A DNA stretch of 64,000 nucleotides from Helicostylum pulchrum (lineage: Eukaryota > Mucoromycota > Mucoromycetes > Mucorales > Mucoraceae): assembly GCA_025677825.1 (NCBI GenBank), contig JAIXMO010000027.1, positions 124,001 through 188,000 of the forward strand. Reading direction: 5' to 3'. The stretch's first letter is position 1; every line of letters begins with the position of its first letter. The notes under the pieces were generated by a model. That model made no database searches and was not told the DNA's origin. It saw only the letters and a program-made list of their open reading frames with translations. Made by a program: the position numbers and the translations under genes. Positions 45,071 through 55,352 of the stretch are shown here, piece after piece.

Positions 45071-45280
45071 GGATACGGATACGGATACAGATACAGATAC
45101 AGTTAGCGCAACACTAAAGGGCGGTTTTTTAAATAAAAGAGCAGTTTTTTTAAAATTCTCAATAGGCGGATTTTGTTTTTTCCGAAGGGCGGTTTTTGTT
45201 TTTCCAAAGGGCGGCTACTGTTTTCTCAAAGGGCGGTTACAATTTTCTCAAAAGGCGGTTACTATTTTCTAAAAAGGTGG
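45071..45280 (+). repeat. (GGATAC)n tract and GGGCGG repeat cluster (copy B)
   Basis: 45071..45102 holds three GGATAC and two AGATAC hexamers. 45117..45280 holds six GGGCGG or AGGCGG units, one more than copy A; the extra unit reads AAGGGCGGTTTTTGTTTTTC. A unit gained or lost since the copies separated implies tandem slippage. Confidence 0.8.
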
Positions 45281-45638
45281 TCTCTTCGATCCTTAGTAAA
45301 TATTTTTTACAGTTGTCTGTGACATTTTATTAGATAGAATTGCCTTTTAAGTAATCTTCAATATGTTTTTAGACTGTGCCAATTGAATTGAGAAAGAGTG
45401 TATTACGTGGCTGTAAGAGCCCCATAAATAACTACTTTAGGCTCAAAAGGCGGATTTTTCAAATTGTAGGGCTGTATACAGTCAGGCTTATGGTGATTGG
45501 CATTTTCTCAAAAATAGTTGGCTTCAAATCAAAAATAAATGTCTGCTTTTGATTATTTTTTTTTTGTCTCGAGTTTAGATTGCCCTTCACTTTTTTACTT
45601 ATTTATTTTGAGCTCGTATCCACCTCCCGTCCACTTGA

Positions 45639-45845
45639 ATGTCAAACCTAGAGATACAGATTACACATTCGCAAGCAGCTTGTATGTTCTACGGCGATCT
45701 ACTAACTACTGAAAATCAAAAGTTGAATGAAGCAAAAATTGCCGCAATTCAGGATGTTGAACTTTACTACATTGATACACCGTCAGAATCATATCTTCTC
45801 GCAAGTAAAAGAATCGATTTTTTTCCATTCAGGTACACACTGTGT
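45639..45845 (+). CDS. Small ORF, 69 aa, unrecognised
   Basis: Begins three bases after the right edge of copy B and ends inside the left arm of the fold-back, so its end is probably not original. The peptide (QITHSQAACMFYGDLLTTEN then KIAAIQDVELYYIDTPS) looks protein-like, perhaps the surviving exon of a gene cut by both insertions. No family recognised. Confidence 0.3.
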
Positions 45846-45988
45846 TAAAAGAAAAAAAAGTGGTACGATATCTGCACGGTATTGCTATCGGGTGGCGCAC
45901 ACCCGAGCCTTTTTTTGAAAGTATTGCACCACCCGATAGCAATACCGTGCAGATATCGTACCACTTTTTTTTTTCTTTTAACACAGTG
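45838..45988. repeat. Near-perfect fold-back (60-bp arms, 33-nt loop)
   Basis: The left arm 45838..45895 runs from CACTGTGTTAAAAG to GCTATCGGGTGG. The right arm 45929..45988 is its reverse complement, apart from a length difference in the A/T run. The loop is GC-richer (CGCACACCCGAGCC). The stem would be stable as RNA or cruciform. Its purity implies recent origin. No clear target-site duplication flanks it. Confidence 0.9.
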
Positions 45989-46504
45989 ACAAACGGTACC
46001 GTCATGCAGAATTAAGCTCACTGTTGTATTCACGTACTATACAGATATATAATTTAGATATACCTTTATACACAAAGGCTATATAACAATATAATATTAT
46101 CTATTTGGTATTTGGATCTGTATACTTCTTATCGACTATATAAATTTAATGAAGAAATATAGTGTAACAGTTTATTTCTTCAAGTGATACAATAACCTAC
46201 AAACAGTTCATTGTACTGAAGTGGTACAATAATCTACAAACAGTTATTCTTCTAAAAAGTGATACAAGAAGCACTTTGTCTTCAAAGCTTATTCATTCAT
46301 ATTTTCCCACATTATATTCACTTATTTTCCTCACCATCAACTCACTTATTTTTCCCACCATCAATTAATGTTCCTTCAATGTCTTATTTATATTCTGAAA
46401 AGTATATATAAGGACCCATAATTTCCATTAAATAAAAAACAATCATTTCAAGTCTGATAATCTTTCTGTTTAATTTTTTATTTCTGATATTTATTCTTTA
46501 AATA
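45989..46504. other. Intergenic region with short duplicated motif
   Basis: AT-rich 0.5 kb. The motif GTGATACAATAACCTACAAA at 46182 is repeated with two changes about 40 bp downstream, and a partial third copy follows. A TATATAA at 46403 and pyrimidine tracts might be a promoter for the pseudogene that follows. Confidence 0.4.
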
Positions 46505-47345
46505 TCATACTCACAATCTGAATTACTTGAAAAAGCAATTGAAGAAGTAGATAATGAAACAAAAGATAACGTAATCCGTAAGTATTACTCCTATTTTCTT
46601 ACTTGTTTATTACGGTTCATGAGCTAACGCCACAACTTTTAGATTCTGAATCACAGCTGATCGAGTTCATAAATAATGTCTTTCTAATAAACGATCCACA
46701 AAACGAAGAAGTATATGAATGTCTGTGTATGTCATCAGATCAGATTTTCTCGATTACAAAACGGCATACAAGTTTATATCAAGATAAGAACATTGGAGCA
46801 TTTACCCAATTTTCCAAAAAAAATGTGGTGCCGAATACTTGAAAGCTCAAATATCGAGAAAACGTATTAAAAATAGTCGAACCGAGCGCAAAATAATATA
46901 TTTGATGGAAGAGAAGGATAGAGGTACGTAGTACTGTAAAAATACGTGATTTACGAAAACAACTCCGTACCAACATTTTGCATAAGTCTTTTTAGCGTAC
47001 AATTTGGCCAATTATCAAAAAAGATACGAGTGTTATATCAATAAGCTGAAGACAGATGGCTTTGAAATTATAGGATATGCAAGAAAAAGCCCAGGTGAAC
47101 TGTCGAATGATGAGCGAGAGGCTAATCTTCAAAATATGATTGACTGTTTGAGGGAAAGGTCACTTGCTGAATCGACATATGTTTCTCCACGGTGTTTGGC
47201 TGGTAGTCCCATTGACTCTAGAGATATGCCTAATGTTGCCGAGGAACTTGAGAAAATGGAGTTGAACTATTGTGCTGGGAGCACACAAAGTAAGTTTTGG
47301 ATATATGGGAATGTTAGACGAACAATTAAAGGGACAACACAATGA
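46505..47345 (+). pseudogene. Serine-recombinase-like (resolvase-like) protein, frameshifted
   Basis: Pieces in three frames separated by small introns: SQSELLEKAIEEVDNETKDN (46517), HELTPQLLDSESQLIEFINN through DKNIGAFTQFSKK (46618-46820), then RTERKIIYLMEEKDRG (about 46875-46923), and after an intron YNLANYQKRYECYINKLKTD and GFEIIGYARKSPGELSNDER (47000-47120). One base is missing from an A8 run near 46820, and the frame ends soon after ERSLAESTYVSPRC. GYARKS resembles the catalytic Ser neighbourhood of serine recombinases (YARVS in IS607 TnpA). I recall similar proteins in Rhizopus relatives. The remaining C-terminal domain is missing; the CAC-ended element begins 25 bp downstream. Confidence 0.5.
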
Positions 47346-47370
47346 GCTAATCCTTGATTGGTATAGCTTT

Positions 47371-49303
47371 CACAACGGGAAATTTTTCTCCGATTTTTCA
47401 ACTTTTTTACAAACATGTACAACTTTTTTACATGCAGTTTAAATTTTTTACAGGCGTGAACAACTTTTTTACATCTGGTTCAAATTTTTTTACAGGAATG
47501 CCAATAAAACTTCTTTGCATTGATACTATTTTTCTTTTGAGCCAATAAAAATTGATCTTTTCAAAAAGAAATTCTATTTCTTTCTTACTTTTTCGTTCGT
47601 TTTTTTCTTTTTTTCTTTAACTTTTTTTACTACAATATCTACAAATGGCCAGTCAAAGAAACAACATTACTTTACCTGAAGTTCAAATGTTACTCCGAAG
47701 AACTATTATGAACGAATCGCCAAGTATTTTAGGAAAGCTGGATAATCTTGGTGCGACAATCAATGATTTGAAAGAAGACGCAATAGCCGCGAAAGAGGAA
47801 AATATGACTTTGAAAGAGGAACTGTCTTCTTTAAAAAATAAAATTAATATGATCTATTCTTCTGTAGGAAATTATCTGTCAGTGCCTAGCCCGCGCTTTG
47901 CGGGTGAAGCTACCGGTAGTGTCGAAAAGAACGGTTTGTTTTCGGACAACTTGTACCCGTTAAGGAGTATTACTAAGGAAACTTTGAAGGCCCCACTCAT
48001 TTTGTTTAGGAGACTTATCACAAGCTTGCTGAAAGGGTTACTGGAAGGCCAATGACAAAAGAAGAATTTGATGGTTGTTGCGAAGATAATGTGAACATTG
48101 GTGTGCTCAACCCTGTCATGTACACTATTAAAAAGAGGTACGACTTGTTAAAAAAACCTATTAACTTTGCCAAGCTACCATCCGAAGCCGAGCTTCTGTC
48201 AGAGGAAAAAGCTGCACCATTTTCACCTCTTGCTGCGTGCGCAGGCTGTTGGGGAGAAAAATGCTGTTGATGAGAATGTGGCACCGTACCTCTCAATATT
48301 GTATTGATGAAGAAGGGGAAAACAGAGTCGCTGCTCAAACTATACTGCAACAAGAAGAGCAAGAAGAACAAGAAGAAGAACAATAAGAAGATGTGCACAA
48401 AGAAAAAGGTATATAAAATTTTACTGATACTGATCCGTTTGAAGAGTAAAATAATATCGTCCAAATATATAAATTTTATCTCTATTTCTTTCAAATTACT
48501 GACGTTTTATACATAGGGACTTCTATCAAATATCGTTGCCTCTCTTGTTGGATCTTAGTCTAGAAAACCATATTGTTGAAGGTCCACTACTTGAGCGTGC
48601 TGAAGGTATGTCATATTAACTATAATTTTTTTTAAAAAAAAACTCGACTGTACTAACCCTTAATATGTGTACTAGGTGAAGCTGCCACTAAAGCAATTCA
48701 AAGAAAGAGAGGACGACCCTCGACCAAGAAGAAGACTACAGGTATACAAATATAAAGACTAATAATAATTGTAGATTTAGTAGACTAACAGTTAGTACAT
48801 TATTATTAGAAGTCAACCAGTGGAAGTAAAAAAATAAAGATTAGAAGAACCTAAGAAATGATGGTAAGTGTATTGTTGAAAGAGGGACTTTTACTATTTA
48901 GTTATATTTCTAATGTAAAGCATCACATTAAATAGACGATTATAAAGCAAGGCAGGAGTAATGAAGTTAAGTATGCCTGAGATATTATTGTGAATTTCTA
49001 TATCATTTTATTTAAATAAATATTATATGTAAAATAAAGTAATCATTTGTATAATAAAATAAACATAATGTAAAGAATATAAGTAATAAAAGTTTTAAAA
49101 GTGAGTGTATAAGCAAATGAAAAAATGAGGAAGCATGATGCTGAACCTTTCAGAATAAATGTAAAAAAGTTGTATACAGTTATAAAAAAGTTGTATACAG
49201 TTATAAAAAAGTTGAAAAAAAAAAATTCAACTTTTTCACTTGAATGCAGCGACTTTTTTACATTTTAAAAAAAATAAAATCTCAGCCAAAATTTCCCGTT
49301 GTG
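47371..49303. mobile_element. CACTA-like non-autonomous DNA element with a captured or accessory gene
   Basis: A 1,933-bp unit bounded by terminal inverted repeats: CACAACGGGAAATTTT at 47371 and its exact reverse complement ending at 49303 (16 bp). Inside the left end the motif CAACTTTTTTACA and variants recur about five times (47400-47510). Inside the right end the complementary TGTAAAAAAGTTG recurs about five times (49155-49265). The CAC terminus plus subterminal repeats in opposite orientations is the layout of CACTA/EnSpm elements. The flanks read TT on both sides, compatible with but not proving a 2-bp target duplication. No transposase domain is inside; the only gene is the AT-hook pseudogene. 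Confidence 0.75.
47645..48745 (+). pseudogene. Coiled-coil / AT-hook gene inside the CAC-ended element, inactivated
   Basis: Starts MASQRNNITLPEVQMLLRRT, then a coiled coil (DLKEDAIAAKEENMTLKEEL), SDNLYPLRSITKET, then after a frameshift near 47985 the chain THFV-stop-ETYHKLAERVTGR, where TAG replaces an expected TGG, and MTKEEFDGCCEDNVNIGVLN followed by KKRYDLLKKPINFAKLP. Another shift near 48225 leads to QAVGEKNAVDENVAPYL, then an acidic EEQEEQEEEQ tract. Final exons encode LENHIVEGPLLERAEGEAAT and the AT-hook RKRGRPSTKKK. It is possibly a DNA-binding accessory protein of the element. No enzyme motif seen; family unknown. Confidence 0.55.
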
Positions 49304-50748
49304 TTATTAAGAAACTAAATAGTTCGTAGATAAAGTATCTTCAGTCTGTAAAAAAGGTATGTACAATTCATATTTTTTTTTGTAAAGGTTTAATTATAGG
49401 ACTTTCTCAAGTGAATTCAAATATGTAAAGCAATGTTCAAAATGTAGCTCAACGCCATATCTCTTTTGTATCGATATATACTTTTTATATATCGCTTTAT
49501 ACTCGCTTGGTAACTAGCCAAGCTACAATTATAGTAGCCTGATATATCTAGATGATACCCGTTGTGGGCTGGTCAATGCAAATGCTATTCTAAAAATCGT
49601 TACACTATTATGTCCTCTATTGTACAAACGTTTAAAATGGAAATTTTATTTGCTACTTTCGTGATATAAACACCTCTTATACCACTGAGAAAAAAAAAGG
49701 GCCACTACTTTTATATATCTCGGCTCATATAATCTTGTATCACTAAACTTTCATTAAATAATTATGCATCACTTTTGGAGAAAAAAAAAATAATCCGAAA
49801 AAATAAATAAAAGTAAAGAAAGGAAAAGTTAGTAAAAAGTTAATTACAAAATAAATATGAAAACTTACAATCGATTATAAAAAACAGCAAAAGGGACATA
49901 CAGAGCGAAGAGGAACGAAGGAAACAAAGGAAATAAAAAAAGTAGAAGGCTAGTATATGAAAGAATGAAACGAATAATGTGAGCTTACCCAAAGTGCATC
50001 TTTCGATAGGCCAAGCGATAATCATGGTCGGAATAGTTGATGGCATAGGTTTTGTAAGATATGTAATGGTGTAAGGAGTGTAACTGGTGTAAGCGGTGTA
50101 AGTGTTAGAAGTATAAATGTGTAGAAGTATCGTCTAACTGTAAACAGCGATAATACTTCAATGATCTGCCTTAAAGTGTATATCTAAGTGAGATTAAAAA
50201 AGTTAATAAAGTATTTTAATTTACGCGAATTGTTACTATGTTTCTTTGCAGACCATGTACATGTATACTTTTAAATTGGCCACCAGGGGGGACTTGTGGA
50301 CGATCAAGCGAGGAAGAAGAAGAAACGGACCAGTAATGCTTAAAGGAGTGGAACAAGTTGGATATCTAATTACAACAGAAAAGTACGTCTGTATTTATAT
50401 TAGAATTTAAAAAGAAAGAAAGGAGAAGAATATTACAGGTATTCACGTAGTCGACGAATGTGGGTCACTTTCTGATAAACTACGAGGTTATTTACAAGTG
50501 TCCGTTTATTAGACCTGGGTGATATGGATACTCTACTGAATATACGCTGTCAGTTAGACATTCCAACCGCTGACTACGATAGATACGCAGTACATTCTTC
50601 TACAAGATATATTAACTATTTTTTTTTAAACTTTATAATAAACTGAGCGCATTTTTTTATTTCTTACTACTACGTTTACATTGTCTTTACATTGTTGTTT
50701 TTAAATGTTTTAAAAAGGGTTATTATCGTTTACTCCCAACATCATTTA
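49304..50748. other. Gene-free region
   Basis: No convincing ORF over 1.4 kb. A purine-rich patch at 50290..50345 (AGCGAGGAAGAAGAAGAAAC) and short open frames around 49840-50046 lack protein character. Possibly decayed continuation of the recombinase-like gene just right of the element (ATTAAGAAACTAAATAG at 49305). Confidence 0.4.
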
Positions 50749-50940
50749 TTATAAAACAAAAGTATAATTTAAGTAATATTCTGGCAAAGTTTCATTTCTA
50801 ATTTTTGGGTCAAAAATGCCTTGGCGAAACTTGAGGGCGAGAAAATTTGCTCGAGAAAGCACTTGCATTGACCTCCCATGATAGCGCAATAAATAATCCA
50901 ACAGTTTGAGTCTTCTCCAAAGGAATAATACAAGAAAATA

Positions 50941-51583
50941 AGTAAGCACTGCTTCGTATTTCCTACGATAGCGGGCAGATAGAGACCCGCATGCCATATA
51001 TAGTGTCGTTCTATAACAGAGCAAGTGCTACTTGTTTCTGTGGTACTTCAGGGTATTCCAAATGAGATGTTGTGATAACCACTACTGCTTACATTTCAAA
51101 CATTAAAGAATGAAAGAGGAAAAGCTCAGGTGCCCACTCACCAGGAGACAAACGACAATGTCAAAGCGTGGTATCAACATCACACTTGGAAGAGCAATTT
51201 TGATTAAAGAAAAAACGAAAAAAAAAAACCAGTAGAATGAATTAGCATGCTGAATTTAACTAATCAAAAGGATTACATTACCAAAACCAAAACCAAAAAG
51301 AGAGCGAGTCAGAAAAACAAGTAAGCACTGCTTCGTATTTCCTACGATAGCGGGTAGATAGAGACCCGCATGCCATATATAGTGTCGTTCTATAACAGAG
51401 CAAGTGCTACTTGTTTCTGTGGTACTTCAGGGTATTCCAAATGAGATGTTGTGATAACCACTACTGCTTACATTTCAAACATTAAAGAATGAAAGAGGAA
51501 AAGCTCAGGTGCCCACTCACCAGGAGACAAACGACGATGTCAAAGCGTGGTATCAACATCACACCTGGAAGAGCAATTTTGAT
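50941..51583 (+). repeat. Direct duplication, 379-bp period
   Basis: About 265 bp beginning AGTAAGCACTGCTTCGTATT at 50941 recurs at 51320 with only a few differences (CGGGCAGA/CGGGTAGA, GACAATG/GACGATG, CACTTGG/CACCTGG) and ends near GAAGAGCAATTTTGAT. The 110 bp between copies is A-rich and unrelated. A minus-strand frame (50749..51024, WRRLKLLDYLLRYH) enters the first copy, but I cannot assign it. Confidence 0.85.
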
Positions 51584-51653
51584 AAAGAAGAGAAATAGTT
51601 CAACAGATGATAGGAGGAAGAAGAGGAATTCTTGGTACGTATTTTTTTGGTGG

Positions 51654-51753
51654 AAACTTGGCGCACGACAATCCGCACGACACTTCTATTCGTGACGTAG
51701 ACTTTTTTGAAAAAAAAAAACTTTTGGTGTGCCATTTGGTGTGCGCCAAGTTT
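51654..51753. repeat. Short inverted repeat, 13-bp arms
   Basis: AAACTTGGCGCAC at 51654..51666 and its exact complement at 51741..51753, with a T/A-rich centre. About 100 bp in all, the size of a small MITE. It lies at the 3' limit of the unrecognised minus-strand gene below and may have truncated it. Confidence 0.65.
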
Positions 51754-52320
51754 ACCTCGTTAATATGTATCAGAGAAGATTTTATACGATAGTGATTTTT
51801 CATTTGTTCCCACTCTTCATCATTGAATAGTTGCTTTTGAGAGTCCGAAGAAAAGTCTGAGAGGTCCAAGTTACTGTTAAGCGACATACTGTAGAAAATA
51901 ACAATCTCGTTCTTTGTTAGATTATAATAATAGCTACATTACCCTGCGATATGTTTATGCTTAGGATTAAGTTGGCGATCATTCTTTACAAGCTCCTCAG
52001 CATTATTTTTAAGCTCCGTTGCCATTAAAATACAATTTATCGCCTTCAGTCTACATATATGTTTTTACGAAAAAGATTAATTTGGGCGGTCAATATAAAA
52101 AAAATTGTGTTGGTTGATAGCTATATCATACCCCTTTCTTGGGCTCCTCTTTACGTTTCATTCTTGATATCAGAGCGACCTTTCCTTGTACCTTAGCAGA
52201 AGACGAAGCGATACTTTCATGAACATCACGGTTATTCCTAGCACTTGTATAATATTTGATGAGTTTAGCAGCTTTATTCTCACGCCTTATCAAGTATATT
52301 AGTGATTCATCGGTATTTAA
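51754..52320 (-). pseudogene. Unrecognised minus-strand gene, fragmentary
   Basis: Coding-like pieces from right to left: LIRRENKAAKLIKYYTSARN followed by DVHESIASSSAKVQGKVALI and MKRKEEPKKG (about 52300-52140); then after an intron-like gap ATELKNNAEELVKNDRQLNP (51943..52025); then, after a 54-bp GT/AG intron (51889..51942), MSLNSNLDLSDFSSDSQKQL and NDEEWEQMKNHYRIK. The join between the first two pieces is out of phase by one base. The 3' end is cut at the inverted repeat. Family unknown; it may be mobile-element derived. Confidence 0.4.
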
Positions 52321-52329
52321 TATCTTTAT

Positions 52330-53272
52330 AGCAAGTTAGTATAAAGGAATGTAGTAGCTCTGTTTTTAGAATTCATCTCATACGTTTTTTTTATTGGGGA
52401 AGCTTGATGCAAGCTCTATTTACCTATTTTATTACCTTTTCAACTTCGTTTGCCCTCATAGCTACTTGGGTAAAAATTGATATTGTGGGAATCAAGTTGA
52501 AACAACAAGTATACATGAATAATAAAAAAATACTATGTCTCTTTATATTTTTCTTTTACTTATTTGTCTACTTATATTTTCATGTTTTATTCTTTTTTTT
52601 CTTTCGTTTTCTTTTGATGTTTAACTACACGAACCGATACGGTTATTCTTAGAGCAACGGTTGTCCGAAAAGGTATTTAAGTGAGAATTAGTTAACAATT
52701 TTACCAAGAACAATTTCACCAAGCCGTGGAGTAATCGCGATGGCGAGAACCTTTAATTAAATTTTGTAGCTAAAAACCAGAAAGATACCAACGATGCATC
52801 TCAAATCTAAAACGGGAAAGATACTTGTATATTAGGCTATTTCCAGAAACCCAAATCAACGGGGCATAAATACAGTATAGTGTCATCCTTACAATCAATG
52901 CTACTTAGTTGGACTACAAAAGAGGTCCTTAGTTGGAATATACAAAAGGGCGCCAAGAATTTAGTTACGCTTAGCATAATACGATCAATGCAATATGTAC
53001 AGGGTTACACTACAACGTTAAAGCTTGCTGCAGTAACAAAGATGAGAGAAAGGTGTTTCATATTTATCGTATACACGCACATTACAATTATTCCGTTCAA
53101 TACTTTACAACACAAAGAAAGAAGTAGCAAAAAAACCTTAAGTGACATCATAAAGGTTATCTGAGCGCGGGTAACGAATTTCTTTGAGAAAAAAAAAAAA
53201 GAAACGACATTTTTCCTTTTTTCCCTCTTTTAATATAACCACATATTTAATATAGAGTAAATAACATAAAAA
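52330..53272. other. Gene-poor region upstream of VPS26
   Basis: A hydrophobic Phe/Leu-rich frame (52404..52652) and a frame at 52880..53164 are open but have compositions expected from AT-rich noncoding DNA. The last 80 bp before the VPS26 ATG, with T and C runs, probably hold its promoter. Confidence 0.4.
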
Positions 53273-54766
53273 ATGTCCATGGCTGTAAAGTATAAAACAC
53301 ACACACGCTCACAAAACAAAACAAAAACAAAATACTAACAAAAACAAACAGAGTCTTTTTGGTTTATCTACACCAGTAGATATTGAAGTTATATTTACTA
53401 ATGAAGAGCAAAGAAAGCATATGGAAGTAAAAGTCGATAAAGACAAGAAAGAAAACTACCCTGTTTTCCTTGATGGTGAATCTGTTGCTGGAAAAGTAAA
53501 AAACTCGAGACGCTTTAAAGATGGGCCCAGATGACTAAAAAAAAAAGTTTATTAGGTTAATATAAGTTTAAGAGATGGTAAAAAGTTGGAGCATAACGGT
53601 ATTAAAGTGGAGTTTATTGGTAGCATAGGTAAAGCAAAAAACCAAGAAAATTCAAGTTTATTTCTTTATATATTGGTGTGTATTAAATCATATAGATAGA
53701 ACTCTTTTATGACAAGGGAAAATCACACGAATTTTTAACACTATCTCAAGAACTTGCTGCTCCTGGAGAATTGCGTCAAAATGCCGCTTTTGAATTCGAA
53801 TTCAAGAATGTTGAAAAGCAATATGAATGTTATAACGGTATTAATGTTAAGCTGAGGTATTGTTGTATTTATACTGTTATACTCTAACTAAATATATAAC
53901 TAAATATTTTTAATATCTGTAACTCAGATACTTTGTCCGTGTCACCGTTGCTCGTCGCTTAGCAGACATTATTCGTGAACGAGACATGTGGGTAAACTCT
54001 TATAGAATGCCTATTGAAGTGAATAACTCTATCAAGATGGAAGTCGGTATTGAGGACTGTCTTCATATTGAATTTGAATATAACAAATCAAAGTAAGTAC
54101 TTGGAACTAACGAGTGAGAGAAAGACTCTAATCTTAATATTATGTAGATATCATTTGAAGGATGTGATTGTAGGAAAAATTTACTTTTTGTTAGTTCGTA
54201 TCAAGATTAAGACAATGGAACTCTCTATTATTCGACGTGAAACAACTGGTGCCTGTAAGTGAATGAATATCTTTTGCTATAAACCGAAAAACTAATTTTT
54301 TTTTAAAAAAGTACCTAATGTTTATAACGAGAGTGAAACTATTACCAAGTTTGAAATTATGGATGGTGCACCTGTTCGAGGTACGTGGGATTTAAATAAA
54401 AAGGGAAATGATACTTATCATATTATATACAGGTGAAACTATTCCTATTCGTTTATTCCTTGGCGGTTTCGAATTAACACCTACATTCAGAGGTAAAAAA
54501 AATATATATATAAATTATTTATTAAACAAGCTGATAATAATAAATGAGAATAGATGTCAACAAGAAATTCTCTACAAGATATTACTTGAATCTAGTCTTG
54601 ATTGATGAAGAAAACCGTCGTTACTTTAAGCAACAGGAAATCACTTTGTTTAGAAGAAAGGGTAAAATAATAATAATGAAATAGTGATTATTATTACGCA
54701 GCGTAGTCTAATAAGTTTGTTTTAATAATAGTTGATGATGGTTATCCACCAGACGATGAAGAGTAA
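53273..54766 (+). CDS. VPS26: Retromer subunit Vps26
   Basis: Arrestin-fold subunit of retromer, which recycles cargo from endosomes to the Golgi. Ten exons (53273..53284, 53352..53495, 53556..53628, 53700..53856, 53928..54092, 54148..54254, 54312..54380, 54433..54492, 54554..54661, 54732..54766) give 309 aa, near the family size (about 300-330). Recognisable blocks include LFGLSTPVDIEVIFTNEEQR, NISLRDGKKLEHNGIKVEFI, FEFKNVEKQYECYNGINVKL, RYFVRVTVARRLADIIRERD, IMDGAPVRGETIPIRLFLGG and STRYYLNLVLIDEENRRYFK. The first exon is only four codons (MSMA), so an ORF search starting from the second exon would miss the start. The acidic tail PPDDEE is typical. Confidence 0.95.
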
Positions 54767-55352
54767 AAGATGAATAAAGGGATTGAAAGCAGGAACTTAT
54801 ATGTAATACTTACCGTGGTTTGATTTACCAAAAAATAATAATATATATCTGGTTTTTTTTATTTTGAATAAAACAACAATAATCATATACATTTGACTGC
54901 GATCACGACATGACATTTTTTACCAATGAGTTGTATAGTGTGAAAATATTGTTTGCTTTTATGAAGGGGATTCTGTTGTTTCTTTTTTTAAAAAAATGTA
55001 TAAGTGATGGTTGGCTCGTGTTATATCTACTATGTACAGTTTTTTTTACATCCGTATTTGAAGACATTTTTATGGTACAACTATCTCATTGTGCTATCTT
55101 TTTTTTTGGTCTACGATACGGCTTTCCCAGCACCGAATCTACTTTTAAAAAACCTGTTGCGAAAACCTAGCGCACGTATGTTTCTCCAATAAAGGAGGAT
55201 AATTGTCATGGATGAAAAATAAAATAAAAGAGGGGGGTGACTATTTAATTATTAACAAAGATAAAATACCTTACTTTTTTTAATAACCGTAAGTTTTAAA
55301 AAGACAATTATATAATGCTATTATCAATATTTCTCACTTATATAATAGATTA
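54767..55352. other. Intergenic region
   Basis: AT-rich 0.6 kb downstream of VPS26. A frame at 54910..55170 is open but Phe/Leu-rich, and I take it as noise. Confidence 0.4.

Larger units (their letters stand above)
42772..45636. mobile_element. Composite element, copy B
   Basis: Second copy of the unit at 10282..13116, same orientation, by eye differing at only a few dozen positions over 2.8 kb. It has a slightly longer, partly different left arm (GATACAGTTTC insertion near 42813), one extra GGGCGG unit and a 9-A instead of 8-A run in the transposase. The left edge TACAGGTTTTTAGTC and right edge CGTCCACTT coincide with those of copy A; beyond them the sequences are unrelated. Confidence 0.85.

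Noticed and set aside
48018..48494. 158-codon minus-strand frame antisense to the AT-hook pseudogene
   Set aside because: Leu/Phe-rich translation of an acidic coding tract on the other strand. The sense strand has the coherent protein pieces.
52404..52652. 82-codon Phe/Leu-rich frame upstream of VPS26
   Set aside because: The hydrophobicity comes from T-rich DNA. No start context, splice partner or conserved pattern.
54910..55170. 86-codon hydrophobic frame downstream of VPS26
   Set aside because: Same reason: T-rich sequence giving Phe/Leu runs, with no recognisable features.
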